The notes under the pieces: generated by a model
Told to the model about the DNA's origin: nothing
Databases searched by the model: none
Seen by the model: the letters and a program-made list of their open reading frames with translations, nothing else
Source of the DNA: Flavobacterium ginsenosidimutans
Lineage (GTDB): Bacteria > Bacteroidota > Bacteroidia > Flavobacteriales > Flavobacteriaceae
Assembly (NCBI RefSeq): GCF_003254625.1
Contig: NZ_QJRJ01000080.1
Span: forward strand, 372,001 to 436,000
Direction of reading: 5' to 3'
DNA length: 64,000 nucleotides
Made by a program: the position numbers and the translations under genes
Part shown: positions 1-9,974 of the stretch, one piece after another
Layout of the letters: each line of letters starts with the position of its first letter
How positions within the stretch are numbered: position 1 is the first letter of the stretch

Positions 1-468
1 AGAATTACTAAGTCCAAAATCTTATCTGAAGAAGCAGTACAAGATATTTTCTTGAAAATTTGGCAGAATAAAGAAAACTTGTCGGAGATCGATAGCTTTG
101 AAAATTACATTTATATAATCTCCCGCAATCATTTATTCAACTCGATAAAAAAAATTGCTCGAGAAACTAATCTTATAACCGAAATCAATCAAAAAGATAC
201 CGGTTTTATTGACACTGATAGTAATATAAAAGACGAACAGTATACTACTATTTTGAACCAGATTGTAGATCAGCTTCCACCTCAGCAGCAAAAAGTCTAT
301 AAAATGGCTAAATGGGACGGATTGAGCCATCAAAAAATTGGTGAAGATTTAGGAATTTCTACCGAGACTGTAAAAAAGCATATGGCTCAGGCTCTAAAAT
401 TTATCCGTCTTAAAATTTCTCCTTACATGAATATATTCATGTCGCTTCTTCTATTTTTAAAATTCTAG
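1..468 (+). CDS. ECF RNA polymerase sigma-70 factor (FecI-like), 5' end outside the window
   Basis: The reading frame is open from base 1, so the first base falls inside the gene and the true start lies upstream; the TTG at 52 is only an internal codon. The visible part holds the end of sigma region 2 (VQDIFLKIW near the left edge) and a full region 4 helix-turn-helix (LPPQQQKVYKMAKWDGLSHQ, then IGEDLGISTETVKKHM). It ends in a short hydrophobic tail. It lies upstream of a FecR anti-sigma gene and an STN-bearing SusC gene, the usual order of FecI/FecR/TonB-receptor signalling in Bacteroidota. Inference: it directs transcription of the receptor operon when the receptor signals substrate. The family call is sure; the target is inferred from position. 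Confidence 0.93.
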   Translation, partial: RITKSKILSEEAVQDIFLKIWQNKENLSEIDSFENYIYIISRNHLFNSIKKIARETNLITEINQKDTGFIDTDSNIKDEQYTTILNQIVDQLPPQQQKVYKMAKWDGLSHQKIGEDLGISTETVKKHMAQALKFIRLKISPYMNIFMSLLLFLKF

Positions 469-689
469 GCTAAAGTTTTTTCTTTCAAAAAAGCCTCAAT
501 TCGTATTTTTTTACATTTTTTTTACATTTTTTTCATTTTCGACTACTCCCTCCCCTTTTTTAAATGGTCTTTATCTAAAAGGAGCATATTAAACGTGTTC
601 TTATCCCTGAAATTAGAAGGGCTGAAAAAAAAGAAAAAAAACTCCAATCTATCATTTACAAACAAGTACTAATTTAATTAACGAAACAA

Positions 690-1730
690 ATGCAGCAAAA
701 AAAATTCGAAGAGTTATTTGAAGGCTATCTGCAGAATAATCTATCTGATGCGGAACAGCAGCAAATGATGGAAATAATTAAGCAGGGAGAGCATGATGAT
801 TTTCTTAAGGAAAAAATTCATGGTATGCTGAAAGGAAATTACGCTATAGATGTAATGGATAAAAAACAAAGTGATGATATTCTGAATTACATTTTATCTA
901 AACCTCAAAACGAATCTAAAGTTGTGGAACTGAATCCGAACCGTAGAAGAAAAGTAATTTTACAATCATTTTTAGTCGCCGCTAGTGTCGCTTTATTGAT
1001 TGCTTTAGGTAACTCTTTGTTTTTTAAACAAAAAACAACTCTTCCTCTTGCGCCAGAGACACCAGCTGTTGTGGCACAAAATACTTTAATTGATTTTAGC
1101 GGAAAACAATTAGTGCATCTTCCTGATGGAAGTACTGTTCTTTTAAATGATAACAGTACTTTAAAATACGATCAGAATTCTTTTGACTCCGAAACTCGTG
1201 AAGTAACTCTTACTGGTGAAGCTTTTTTTGACATTAAACACAATCCAAAAAAACCATTTATCGTGCATACTGGAAAAATTCAAACCAGAGTTTTAGGAAC
1301 CGCTTTTAATATTAATGCTCAAAATTCATCTAACAACATTGAAGTTACGGTTGCTCGCGGTAAAGTTCAGGTTGGTGATACCGAAAAAATATACGGCGTA
1401 ATTACTCCTAATCAGCAGATTAAAGTTAACAAAAGCACTTTAAACTTTGAACAGAATAACGTAAGTGCGGCCATTGTAACCGAATGGAAAAGCAATTACT
1501 TAATTCTGGATGATATTAATATGGCTGAAGCCGCTTCATTAATTTCTCAAAAATACAAAGTACAGATTTTGATTTCGAATGATAAAATTAAGAATTGCCG
1601 AATAACAGCAAGTTTCTTAAACGAAGAAGATTTAGATCATGTATTGAAAGTAATAAGCAGTGTTATTGAAACTGAATATCATTACAATAAAGCAGGAACT
1701 GTCATTTTGGACGGAAAAGGCTGTGAATAA
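690..1730 (+). CDS. FecR-family anti-sigma factor
   Basis: 346 aa, normal for Bacteroidota FecR proteins. A cytoplasmic N-terminal part (about 1-86) would bind the sigma factor. One membrane helix follows at about 89-111 after the basic patch NRRRK. The periplasmic FecR domain spans about 127-225 (LPDGSTVLLNDNSTLKYD, GEAFFDIKHNPKKPFIVHT, VLGTAFNINA). A C-terminal DUF4974-like domain at about 268-342 is expected to contact the STN domain of the receptor. It follows the sigma gene by 221 nt and precedes the SusC gene by 181 nt. Role by family: it keeps the upstream sigma factor inactive, or primes it, depending on the state of the receptor. Confidence 0.95.
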   Translation: MQQKKFEELFEGYLQNNLSDAEQQQMMEIIKQGEHDDFLKEKIHGMLKGNYAIDVMDKKQSDDILNYILSKPQNESKVVELNPNRRRKVILQSFLVAASVALLIALGNSLFFKQKTTLPLAPETPAVVAQNTLIDFSGKQLVHLPDGSTVLLNDNSTLKYDQNSFDSETREVTLTGEAFFDIKHNPKKPFIVHTGKIQTRVLGTAFNINAQNSSNNIEVTVARGKVQVGDTEKIYGVITPNQQIKVNKSTLNFEQNNVSAAIVTEWKSNYLILDDINMAEAASLISQKYKVQILISNDKIKNCRITASFLNEEDLDHVLKVISSVIETEYHYNKAGTVILDGKGCE

Positions 1731-1836
1731 AAAATAAAAAAGAGATCAAGCTGACTAACCTCCTACTTAGAAAGCTTAGAAAATAAATATTAACCTTTAA
1801 AAACAGAGAACAATTAACCAAAACTAAATTAAAAAA

Positions 1837-1872
1837 GCCATCTAGCTCCTACACCAGATGGCCTAGATTTTT
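1837..1872 (+). terminator. Leader hairpin with T-run between fecR and susC
   Basis: Seven-base stem GCCATCT / AGATGGC (1837-1843 and 1856-1862), followed by CTAG and then ATTTTT at 1867-1872. It lies 40 nt before the SusC start. It could end the sigma/anti-sigma transcript, or act as an attenuator in the leader of the SusC operon. The stem is short, so activity is uncertain. Confidence 0.45.
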
Positions 1873-1911
1873 AACAATTAATCCAGTAACCATTAAAAAA
1901 CAAGCAAATTT

Positions 1912-4900
1912 ATGAAATTACGCTGTAAAACAACCATGTTTGACAGGGAAAAGAAATCATCTTTTTTTCACTTGTCAAAAAAAACAATTATGATTATGCG
2001 AATCAGTCTATTCCACATTTTTTTACTGACCTGCGGTACTCATATGATCTTCGCAACAGAAATGAGCGGTCAGAATATAGAGTCTATATCTGTTGATATT
2101 GAACTGCATAATCAAGATATTAAAACGCTGTTTAAAACCATCGAAAGTAGAACAGGTTTATTGTTTGCGTATCAGCCGCAAATCATAAAAGACTTTCCAA
2201 AAGTAACGACTCAACGAGGACGAAGAAGCGTTAGTGAAATCTTAAATTCTGTATTTCAAGGCACAAATTTGGTTTATAAACAAGTTGACAAAAATGTAGT
2301 AATCTATAAAAAAGAAGTTGCTAAAGCTCCAGAAAAAATAGAAAGTGAAAAAGATGTCGATTTTATGCTTAATGGTAAAGTGCTTGATGAAAATGGACAG
2401 CCTCTTCCTGGTGTTTCAGTTGCTGTTGTAGGAGGTAACAAACAAGGAATATCTGATTTTGACGGACAATTTTTTATCGAATTGCCTAAAGGAAAACATG
2501 TCTTGAGAATATCTTATTTAGGTTATAAAACTCAAGAAGTTACTGTTGAAAACCAAACTACAATTACAATCAAAATGCAGCCTGACTTAGCAAAATTAGA
2601 CGAGGTTGTAATTATTGGATATGGTACAACTACTAGAAGAACTTCAACAGGTTCTGTGGTTAAAATTACTGCCGAAGATATTGAAAAACAGCCCATAACT
2701 AATATTCTGCAAAGTTTACAAGGAAGAACTCCTGGGGTATTTGTGACACAAACTTCTGGATATGCAGGAAGTAACATGAATATCAGCATTCGTGGAACAA
2801 ATTCTATTGCGGGTGATAACCTTCCTTTGTATGTAATTGATGGGGTTCCTTACATTGGAGATGATATTAAAGAGCAGGTACAATCTGATCGAGTAATTAG
2901 AGGTGCTCAAAAATCAACAAGCCCATTAAATGTTATAAATCCAAACGATATTCAAAGCATTGAAATCCTTAAAGATGCCGATGCAACAGCAATCTACGGA
3001 TCTAGAGGTGCAAATGGGGTTGTCCTTATTACTACAAAAAAAGGAGAAGCAGGAAAAACAGTCTTTACTGTAAACACCAACTCTGGAATTTCTGACGTGG
3101 CACATATGGTGAAAACTTTAGATACTCCAACTTATTTAAACATGCTACGTACAGCACTAACCAATGCTAATGCTCAGCCTAGCAGTTTCAGCACAGGAAT
3201 TGCTTTAACAGATTTTGATCAAAATGCCTATACAAACTGGCAGGAAAAATTAATTGGCGGAACTGCCGATTTTACAAATTTCTCAGCAAGTTTAAAAGGA
3301 GGAAATGAAAATACAAACTTCTTATTGAGTAGTGCTTACCATAAAGAATCTACTGTTTTGCCAGGAGATTTTGGATACAATAAGTTTTCAACAAACTTTA
3401 ATATTAACCACTCTACATTAAACAAAAAACTGAAAATAGGAGCTTCAGTTATTTTTTCAGCAGATGATAACAAACTGCCTTATTACGATATTACCAATTA
3501 TGCTGTTAACACGGCACCCAACCACACTATTTATAATGCAGACGGATCATACTACTGGTCGCCAACTTATTTTAGTGATGTAAATCCATTGGGAGCTTTA
3601 AACAGGAGAGTTGAGGATAAAGGAAATAATTTAATTACAAGTTTTAGCCTTCAATACGAAATTGCAAAAGGATTATCTTTTAAAACTGATTTAGGATATG
3701 GAAGAGCACAAATGACTTCTGAACAATTTTTACCTGCATCGGGAATGAATAATGTGTATTACACAACAAATAATATTTCGCTGAATACATCTAGAAGCTA
3801 TACGGTTTCAATTAATAATACTAACAATTTCAGTATTGATCCGCAGTTAAATTATACAACTCCTTTGTGGAAAGGTAATCTTACTGCTTTAGTAGGTGGG
3901 TCATGGCAAAATAGAAAGTCACGCATGCCTTCTTATGTAAATACTTCAGGTTACAGCTCTGACAACCTTGTAGGTATTACAGGGACTGCAGCAACAGCAA
4001 CAATCTACAATGGCTCATCAGAATATAAATATGCATCTCTTTTCAGTAGGGTAAACTATAATATTCAAAATAAATATATTCTTAACGCCAATTTTAGAAG
4101 AGATGGTTCTTCTCGATTTGGAGCTAATAATCGTTATGGTAATTTTGGTTCAATTGGTGGCGCATGGGTTTTCTCAGAAGAGAACTTTCTTAAAGATAAT
4201 GGTATCATAAGTTTTGGTAAACTTCGTTCAAGTTATGGAGAAGTTGGTAGCGACGCTATTGGAGATTACGGATATGCAAATACGTATTCGACTGCAACTT
4301 ATGGTATTGGGAATTCTTCTATGGCGGCGACCAGAATTGCCAATCCAAATTTTCAATGGGAAGTTACAAAGAAATTTGAGGCTGCGATAGATTTAAGTTT
4401 TGTTAATGACAGAATCTCTTTCACTACGGCTTATTACAGAAATCTTTCTGGAAATCAGTTAGTAAGCGCAACTTTAAGTCCGCAGGCTGGATTTACTTCT
4501 TACCAAGCTAATTTAAATGCTGAAGTTGAAAATAAAGGATGGGAATTTACTTTGGCTACAACCAATATTCATAACAAAAATTTGAATTGGACTACTTCTT
4601 TCAATATTTCAACAAATTCAAATAAATTATTGTCTTTTCCAGGCATAGAAACCTCTAGCTACTACTCTACTTATGTAGTTGGAAATGCTTTAAGCGGTAG
4701 ATATTTGTACAATTTTACAGGAGTAAATGAAAATGGCATTGCTCAGTTTGAGGATGTAAATGGAGACGGAAAAATCTCAACTGGATTTGCTCAGACAGGA
4801 CTTGGCGATAGAAAATACTACGGTGCTGCTTATCCGAAATATTATGGTGGAATTTCAAATTCAATTTCATACAAAAATTTTGCCCTTGACTTTTTGTTCC

Positions 4901-5295
4901 AGTTTGTAAAACAAGACGGAAGAAGCCTACTTTCATCTATTGCAGTACAGCCAGGATACCCTTATGGTCTTGCTAATTATCAGGTTGATGAATATAATGA
5001 ATATTTAGCGCAAGGAAATGTATTGAGCTCAAACTATCAGTCTAGTTTTTTTAATTATGCTGGATCTACAGCAACTATTGTTGACGCATCTTATATCAAA
5101 CTAAAAAATGTAAGTGCAACCTACACTATTCCGTTAGATCAGGAGACTCAAAAATTCATACAAAATATACGTCTTTCTCTTCAGGGACAAAACTTAGTCA
5201 CTTTTACAAAATACAAAGGATTTGACCCAGAAACCCAAGGTTTAAATTTACCTCCGTTACGTACAATTACATTAGGAACACAGTTTACATTTTAA
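1912..5295 (+). CDS. SusC/RagA-family TonB-dependent receptor with N-terminal STN signalling domain
   Basis: 1127 aa outer-membrane receptor. Order of parts: signal segment (about 26-49); STN domain at about 58-133 (DIELHNQDIKTLFKTIESRT), the module that signals to FecR; carboxypeptidase-like beta-sandwich at about 153-222 (GKVLDENGQPLPGVSV, SDFDGQF, ISYLGYKT); the DEVVIIGYG motif at 230-238; plug domain up to about 385 (PLYVIDGVPY, ILKDADATAIYGSRGANGVV); then a beta-barrel ending in aromatic-rich TLGTQFTF. It is 12 nt from its SusD partner. Family knowledge: SusC/D pairs import glycans, peptides or proteins with TonB energy. No glycosidase lies nearby, while an M16 protease does, so a peptide or protein substrate is inferred. 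Confidence 0.95.
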   Translation: MKLRCKTTMFDREKKSSFFHLSKKTIMIMRISLFHIFLLTCGTHMIFATEMSGQNIESISVDIELHNQDIKTLFKTIESRTGLLFAYQPQIIKDFPKVTTQRGRRSVSEILNSVFQGTNLVYKQVDKNVVIYKKEVAKAPEKIESEKDVDFMLNGKVLDENGQPLPGVSVAVVGGNKQGISDFDGQFFIELPKGKHVLRISYLGYKTQEVTVENQTTITIKMQPDLAKLDEVVIIGYGTTTRRTSTGSVVKITAEDIEKQPITNILQSLQGRTPGVFVTQTSGYAGSNMNISIRGTNSIAGDNLPLYVIDGVPYIGDDIKEQVQSDRVIRGAQKSTSPLNVINPNDIQSIEILKDADATAIYGSRGANGVVLITTKKGEAGKTVFTVNTNSGISDVAHMVKTLDTPTYLNMLRTALTNANAQPSSFSTGIALTDFDQNAYTNWQEKLIGGTADFTNFSASLKGGNENTNFLLSSAYHKESTVLPGDFGYNKFSTNFNINHSTLNKKLKIGASVIFSADDNKLPYYDITNYAVNTAPNHTIYNADGSYYWSPTYFSDVNPLGALNRRVEDKGNNLITSFSLQYEIAKGLSFKTDLGYGRAQMTSEQFLPASGMNNVYYTTNNISLNTSRSYTVSINNTNNFSIDPQLNYTTPLWKGNLTALVGGSWQNRKSRMPSYVNTSGYSSDNLVGITGTAATATIYNGSSEYKYASLFSRVNYNIQNKYILNANFRRDGSSRFGANNRYGNFGSIGGAWVFSEENFLKDNGIISFGKLRSSYGEVGSDAIGDYGYANTYSTATYGIGNSSMAATRIANPNFQWEVTKKFEAAIDLSFVNDRISFTTAYYRNLSGNQLVSATLSPQAGFTSYQANLNAEVENKGWEFTLATTNIHNKNLNWTTSFNISTNSNKLLSFPGIETSSYYSTYVVGNALSGRYLYNFTGVNENGIAQFEDVNGDGKISTGFAQTGLGDRKYYGAAYPKYYGGISNSISYKNFALDFLFQFVKQDGRSLLSSIAVQPGYPYGLANYQVDEYNEYLAQGNVLSSNYQSSFFNYAGSTATIVDASYIKLKNVSATYTIPLDQETQKFIQNIRLSLQGQNLVTFTKYKGFDPETQGLNLPPLRTITLGTQFTF

Positions 5296-5307
5296 ATCTA
5301 AAATGAC

Positions 5308-6675
5308 ATGAAAAATACTTCAATAAAATACACCTATATATTTTCGTTTTTTCTTTTACTTGGATTAACGAGCTGCGATCAAATGCTTGAGGTTGATCTT
5401 CCAAGCAATGAGTTATCTTCTGTTACCATTTATGCTTCCGATCCTACTGCAGAAGCTGCTGTAAACGGAATCTATCAAAGTATGGTTACAGGTACTTTTT
5501 ATGGATCATTGCATTATGTTTTTGGAGAAACTTCAGACGAGCTTATCCTTAAAACGCAATTGGAAAACGTTTACACTACAAATGAAATCCCTGAAAATGA
5601 TGGAACTACTGGCTCCATGTGGACTGAGTTTTATAAAACTATTTATAATGCAAACAGTGTTATAGAAGGAATCGGCGCAAGCAAAACGTTAACGCCAACC
5701 CAAACACCACGCTGGATTGCCGAGGCAAAATTTTTAAGAGCGTACTGTTATTTCTATTTGACAAACATTTGGGGCGATGTTCCTTTGGTACTGACAACAA
5801 ATGTTGATCAGTCTGCTTTAGCGCCACGTACAAGCCAAACTGAAGTTTACAATCAAATCGTACTTGATTTGACTGCAGCCGCAGCTGATCTTCCTGTAGA
5901 TTATTCTAATTATAATTCTCAAAGAATTAGAGCTACCAAATGGGCTGCAGAGGCATTACTAGCAAGAGTAAATCTTTATTTAGGAAAATGGAGTGATGCT
6001 TCAGCTTATGCCACTTCTGTAATCGGTCAGACAGCAACTTATAAAATCATTACAGATCTAACTTCTACAAATAGTCCTTTTATTGCCGATAATAATGAGG
6101 CAATTCTACAAATTCCTTATTTTACAACTGCTTATACTTATGAAGGTGCAGCAGTCTATACAACCGCTGGAACATACATGCTTAGAAAAGGAAATACATT
6201 GTTTGAAACCGGAGATGCCAGAAAAACAAACTGGACTATAAGTGTTGCCGCAAGCGACGGCACATCATTTTTAGCGCCAAGAAAATATAAAAACTCTTAT
6301 GTTTCAAGTCCAGTTGAGCGTTCTACGGTTCTTAGATTGGCAGAGCTTTATTTAATAAGAGCTGAAGCGAGACTAAAATCAAATGATATAACTGGCGCGC
6401 AGCAAGATATAAATGTAATTCGCAACAGAGCATTATTACCTTCAACTACATTAACCGATCCAACGCAATTAGCCGCTTTAATTTCGCTAGAAAGAGAACG
6501 CGAATTATTTGGAGAATTTGGCCACAGATGGTTCGATCTTAAAAGAAGCGGTACAATAGATCAAGTTCTAGGAGCTACAACAGGAAAAATATGGTCATCT
6601 ACAGACAGCCTTTTTCCTATCCCAGAAACTGCTATTCGTTCTAATCCCTTCTTAACCCAAAATTCAGGATACTAA
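5308..6675 (+). CDS. RagB/SusD-family surface lipoprotein, partner of the SusC receptor
   Basis: 455 aa. The lipobox LLGLTSC puts the lipid anchor on Cys23, and the protein is expected on the cell surface as a lid over the SusC barrel. SusD-like N-terminal signs include PTAEAAVNGIYQSM and AEAKFLRAYCYFYLTNIWGD with TPR-like helices. The C-terminal signature RERELFGEFGHRWFDLKRSG is typical. The start is 12 nt after the SusC stop, so the two are co-transcribed. It binds the substrate before import by SusC; the substrate cannot be read from sequence. Confidence 0.96.
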   Translation: MKNTSIKYTYIFSFFLLLGLTSCDQMLEVDLPSNELSSVTIYASDPTAEAAVNGIYQSMVTGTFYGSLHYVFGETSDELILKTQLENVYTTNEIPENDGTTGSMWTEFYKTIYNANSVIEGIGASKTLTPTQTPRWIAEAKFLRAYCYFYLTNIWGDVPLVLTTNVDQSALAPRTSQTEVYNQIVLDLTAAAADLPVDYSNYNSQRIRATKWAAEALLARVNLYLGKWSDASAYATSVIGQTATYKIITDLTSTNSPFIADNNEAILQIPYFTTAYTYEGAAVYTTAGTYMLRKGNTLFETGDARKTNWTISVAASDGTSFLAPRKYKNSYVSSPVERSTVLRLAELYLIRAEARLKSNDITGAQQDINVIRNRALLPSTTLTDPTQLAALISLERERELFGEFGHRWFDLKRSGTIDQVLGATTGKIWSSTDSLFPIPETAIRSNPFLTQNSGY

Positions 6676-6688
6676 ATATTAAAAGTAA

Positions 6689-6721
6689 CGCAGGAATGAA
6701 TGTGTAAAACTCATTCCTGCG
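6689..6721 (+). promoter_or_regulatory. Hairpin between susD and the ABC genes (candidate mRNA-stability or attenuation element)
   Basis: Perfect 11-bp stem CGCAGGAATGA / TCATTCCTGCG with an 11-nt loop, in the 61-nt gap between SusD and the ABC ATPase. The following bases are ATTTTAAAAAA, not a strong T-run, so full termination is unlikely. A processing or 3'-end stabilising site that gives more SusCD than ABC/protease is plausible. Confidence 0.5.
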
Positions 6722-6736
6722 ATTTTAAAAAACACT

Positions 6737-7687
6737 ATGGAAACAACAACAATTGTAAGAGTTGAGGACTTGTCGCATCAATACAGTAAGGATTGGGCAA
6801 TACAAAATATCAGTTTTGAAATAAAAGAAAATAGAATTTTAGGCCTTTTAGGATCTAACGGAGCTGGAAAATCTACTACAATGAATATTCTTTGTGGCGT
6901 TTTAAATCAAACCAAAGGAAACATATATATTGACGGAATTAATCTGAAAGAAAACCCAGTCGAAGCCAAAAAACTAATTGGCTTTTTACCGCAGACGCCA
7001 CCTCTTCACTTGGATTTGACAGTAGATGAATATCTAATTCACTGTGCACAATTAAGATTAGTGCCAAAAGAAAATCTAAGAAACGCCGTAGAAAAGGCAA
7101 AAGAAAAATGCGGAATTTCACATTTCAGCCACCGATTAATCAAAAATTTATCAGGAGGTTACAGACAGCGTGTGGGGATTGCACAAGCTATTATTCACGA
7201 ACCAAAATTGGTAGTTCTGGATGAGCCTACAAACGGATTGGATCCGAATCAGATTCTGGAAGTTCGAAATTTAATTAAGAAAATAGCATTGGATAAAGCC
7301 GTAATATTTTCGTCACACATTCTTTCTGAAGTTCAGGCAACCTGCCAGGATATCAGAATGATTGAAAATGGACATATGGTTTTTTCTGACACGCTTGAAG
7401 CTTTCAACAACTATATCGAAGCCGATAAACTAACGGCAAGCTTTGAAAATCCGCCAGCTGCTGAGGCCTTTAAAGAAATTCCAGAAATCACAGAAGCCGT
7501 TTTCCTAACTCCCAAAAAAGTACAGATTACTTTCAGCGGAACACAAGAAGTTGCAGAAAAAATTATCTCATTAAGCGTTTACAACAACTGGAAACTGCGC
7601 GAAATTCAATTTGAAAAAGTTTCATTAGATGAAATCTTCGCACAATTATCTAAAAAAGCCCCATCTAAAAACGCTATTCTTTCTTAA
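6737..7687 (+). CDS. ABC transporter ATP-binding protein (CcmA/GldA type)
   Basis: 316 aa. Walker A GLLGSNGAGKST (about 37-48), signature LSGGYRQRVG (about 138-147) and Walker B LVVLDEPTNGLDP (about 158-170) are intact. The H-loop lies in IFSSHILSEVQ. The C-terminal 90 residues resemble the accessory region of NatA/GldA ATPases. It starts 61 nt after SusD and 14 nt before the permease, so it should power that permease. It resembles GldA of gliding motility, but the setting (SusCD and M16 protease, permease fused to GldG) argues for a paralogue with another job. Confidence 0.93.
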   Translation: METTTIVRVEDLSHQYSKDWAIQNISFEIKENRILGLLGSNGAGKSTTMNILCGVLNQTKGNIYIDGINLKENPVEAKKLIGFLPQTPPLHLDLTVDEYLIHCAQLRLVPKENLRNAVEKAKEKCGISHFSHRLIKNLSGGYRQRVGIAQAIIHEPKLVVLDEPTNGLDPNQILEVRNLIKKIALDKAVIFSSHILSEVQATCQDIRMIENGHMVFSDTLEAFNNYIEADKLTASFENPPAAEAFKEIPEITEAVFLTPKKVQITFSGTQEVAEKIISLSVYNNWKLREIQFEKVSLDEIFAQLSKKAPSKNAILS

Positions 7688-7701
7688 ATAAAAATAAACA
7701 A

Positions 7702-9963
7702 ATGAAAACAATATATAGAATTGCTAAAACAGAGCTCAACACTATGTTTTACTCGCCTGTTGCATGGGTTGTTTTAGTAATATTTTCAATCCAGTCAAGC
7801 TGGAAATTCTTTGGCACTATCGAACGTTTCGAAAAAGCTCAAAAAATCGGGCAAAGCATGGACAATTTATCGCAAATTGTTTTTTCAGGCTTCAGCGGTT
7901 TATATACCGAAATGCAAAATTATCTCTACTTATATGTGCCACTTTTAACAATGGGATTAGTGAGTCGTGAAATTAACAGTGGTTCGATTAAGCTTTTGCT
8001 TTCTTCACCAATTAGAATTAAAGACATTGTATTAGGTAAATATTTAGCCATTGCTGCTTACTGCCTTCTGTTCATAGCAATTTTAGGCCTGCAGGTTGCT
8101 ATTGCATATTTTTCTATAGAAAATTTAGATCTTAAGTTTGCCATATCTGGACTAATTGGTTTGTATTTATTAGTTTGCACTTACGCTGCAATCGGGCTTT
8201 TTATGTCTTGTCTGACTTCTTATCAGGTTGTAGCAGCCATTAGTACTTTAGTAGTTTTGGCAGGTCTAAATTTTATTGGAAAACTTTGGCAGGATGTCGA
8301 AATTGTAAAAGATATTACCTATTTCCTTTCGATCGCTGGACGTGCCAACGAAATGCTTGAAGGATTAATTATCAGCAAAGATGTCTTTTACTTTGTTTTA
8401 GTAAGCAGTCTTTTTATTGTGTTGAGTATTTATAAACTTCAGACAGGAAGAGATGCACAAACCGTATCGAAAAGAGTTTTAAAATATACTTTATTAATAG
8501 CTGCTGTCTTATCTCTTGGTTATATCACTTCTAGAGCACCGCTTACTTTTTATCACGATATGACACGAAATAAAGACAATACATTAACCAAAAGCAGTTT
8601 AGATGTCGTTGATAAGATAGAAGGACCTGTTAAGATAACGACTTATGTTAACTTATTGGATATTAATTATTATATGGCAATGCCTTACTCTCAGAATTCT
8701 GACATAGCGAGTTTTGCAAAATATACCCGCTTTTTGCCTCAAATAGAAATGGAGTATATTTATTATTACGACACTTCAACAAATGAAGCTTTATATGCTC
8801 AAAATCCAGGATTAAACGACAAACAGCTTGCCGAAAAAATGGTAGAGTCGCAGGATATGAAACTTAAAAAATTATATGCTCCTACAGAGATCAAAAAAAT
8901 TATCGATTTAGGACCTGAACAAAACAGAGTGGTCAGAACAGTTGAATACAACGGAAAAAAGACTTTCTTGAGAATGTTTGATGACTTATTTAAAGTACCA
9001 TTTGAAAAAGAAATCTCAGCTTCATTAAAACGCTTAGTTTCCAATCCTGTAAAAATTGTATTTGCAACTGGAAATATGGAACGCAGTATTGAAAAAAATG
9101 GAGATAAAAATTATAAAACTGGATTTAACGAAATAACATTCAGAAACTCGTTAATCAATCAGGGATTTGATGTTGCTTCTGTTGATATCAATGCACAGAA
9201 TGTTCCTTCTGAAACTGATATTCTAATCATTGCAGATCCTAAAACGCAACTAAGTCAAGGCGCTGTTGACCGTATTACAAAATATATCGATCAGGGAAAA
9301 AACTTAATGCTTTTGGCAGAACCAGAAACGAATTCGGCTTTAGCTGCGATTACAGATAAACTTGGAATCGGATTTACAAAACAAACTTTAGTTCAAGAAA
9401 GTGAAACGAATTCTCCTGATTTCTTAGTAACTGAACTTCAAAAAAAAGTTGATTCTACTGTAATCAAATTGAGTAAAATCAATAACCCAATTCCATTTTT
9501 AGGAAGCAGCGGTATTACAACGACAAAAGAGACCGGATTTAAAATTACGCCTCTTTTAAAAACTAATAACCAACCGGTTTGGGAATCTCAGACAGGAATT
9601 ACTTCCATTTCAGAAGATTTAAAGAAACAGCCTTCTTTAAAAGAAATTCCGTTGGTGGCTGCGTTAACCAGAAACATTAATGGTAAAACGCAAAAAATAA
9701 TTGTTGCGGGAGATGCTGATTTTATGGGCAATGCCGAATTAAGTCGTGGCGGATCTGGAACTTTTCAATTTGTAACTGATATCTTCAGCTGGTTCAGCAA
9801 TTATCAATTCCCAATTGATACTACTCGTCCTCAAAAAACCGACAAAAAAATCACGATTACTTCAAATCAAGTTTTCATCGACAAAATCTTGTTTATCGGA
9901 ATCTTTCCATTGTTGATCATACTAAGCGGAGCTTTTATACTTATTCGAAGAAATAGAAGATAA
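7702..9963 (+). CDS. ABC-2 permease fused to a GldG-like periplasmic domain (GldF-GldG fusion)
   Basis: 753 aa. Residues 1-245 form an ABC-2 permease with about six helices (AWVVLVIFSIQSSWKFFG, VAAISTLVVLAGLNFIG) and the cytoplasmic motif SREINSGSIKLLLSSP usual in GldF. A further helix at about 258-275 is followed by a large extracytoplasmic GldG/ABC_transp_aux-like region (about 280-715; DILIIADPKTQLSQGAV, IIVAGDADFMGNAEL). The protein ends in a last helix (ILFIGIFPLLIILSGAFIL) and a basic tail. In gliding flavobacteria GldF and GldG are separate proteins; here they are joined. It is 14 nt after its ATPase and 11 nt before the M16 protease. Direction of transport and substrate are unknown. 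Confidence 0.9.
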   Translation: MKTIYRIAKTELNTMFYSPVAWVVLVIFSIQSSWKFFGTIERFEKAQKIGQSMDNLSQIVFSGFSGLYTEMQNYLYLYVPLLTMGLVSREINSGSIKLLLSSPIRIKDIVLGKYLAIAAYCLLFIAILGLQVAIAYFSIENLDLKFAISGLIGLYLLVCTYAAIGLFMSCLTSYQVVAAISTLVVLAGLNFIGKLWQDVEIVKDITYFLSIAGRANEMLEGLIISKDVFYFVLVSSLFIVLSIYKLQTGRDAQTVSKRVLKYTLLIAAVLSLGYITSRAPLTFYHDMTRNKDNTLTKSSLDVVDKIEGPVKITTYVNLLDINYYMAMPYSQNSDIASFAKYTRFLPQIEMEYIYYYDTSTNEALYAQNPGLNDKQLAEKMVESQDMKLKKLYAPTEIKKIIDLGPEQNRVVRTVEYNGKKTFLRMFDDLFKVPFEKEISASLKRLVSNPVKIVFATGNMERSIEKNGDKNYKTGFNEITFRNSLINQGFDVASVDINAQNVPSETDILIIADPKTQLSQGAVDRITKYIDQGKNLMLLAEPETNSALAAITDKLGIGFTKQTLVQESETNSPDFLVTELQKKVDSTVIKLSKINNPIPFLGSSGITTTKETGFKITPLLKTNNQPVWESQTGITSISEDLKKQPSLKEIPLVAALTRNINGKTQKIIVAGDADFMGNAELSRGGSGTFQFVTDIFSWFSNYQFPIDTTRPQKTDKKITITSNQVFIDKILFIGIFPLLIILSGAFILIRRNRR

Positions 9964-9974
9964 AATTCAAAAAA

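Noticed and set aside
1912..6675. SusC/SusD pair as a polysaccharide utilisation locus
   Set aside because: No glycoside hydrolase, lyase or carbohydrate sensor lies nearby; the downstream genes are ABC and M16 protease.
6737..9963. Gliding motility gldA-gldF-gldG locus
   Set aside because: The permease and GldG parts are fused and no other gld gene is present; context is a receptor/protease operon.
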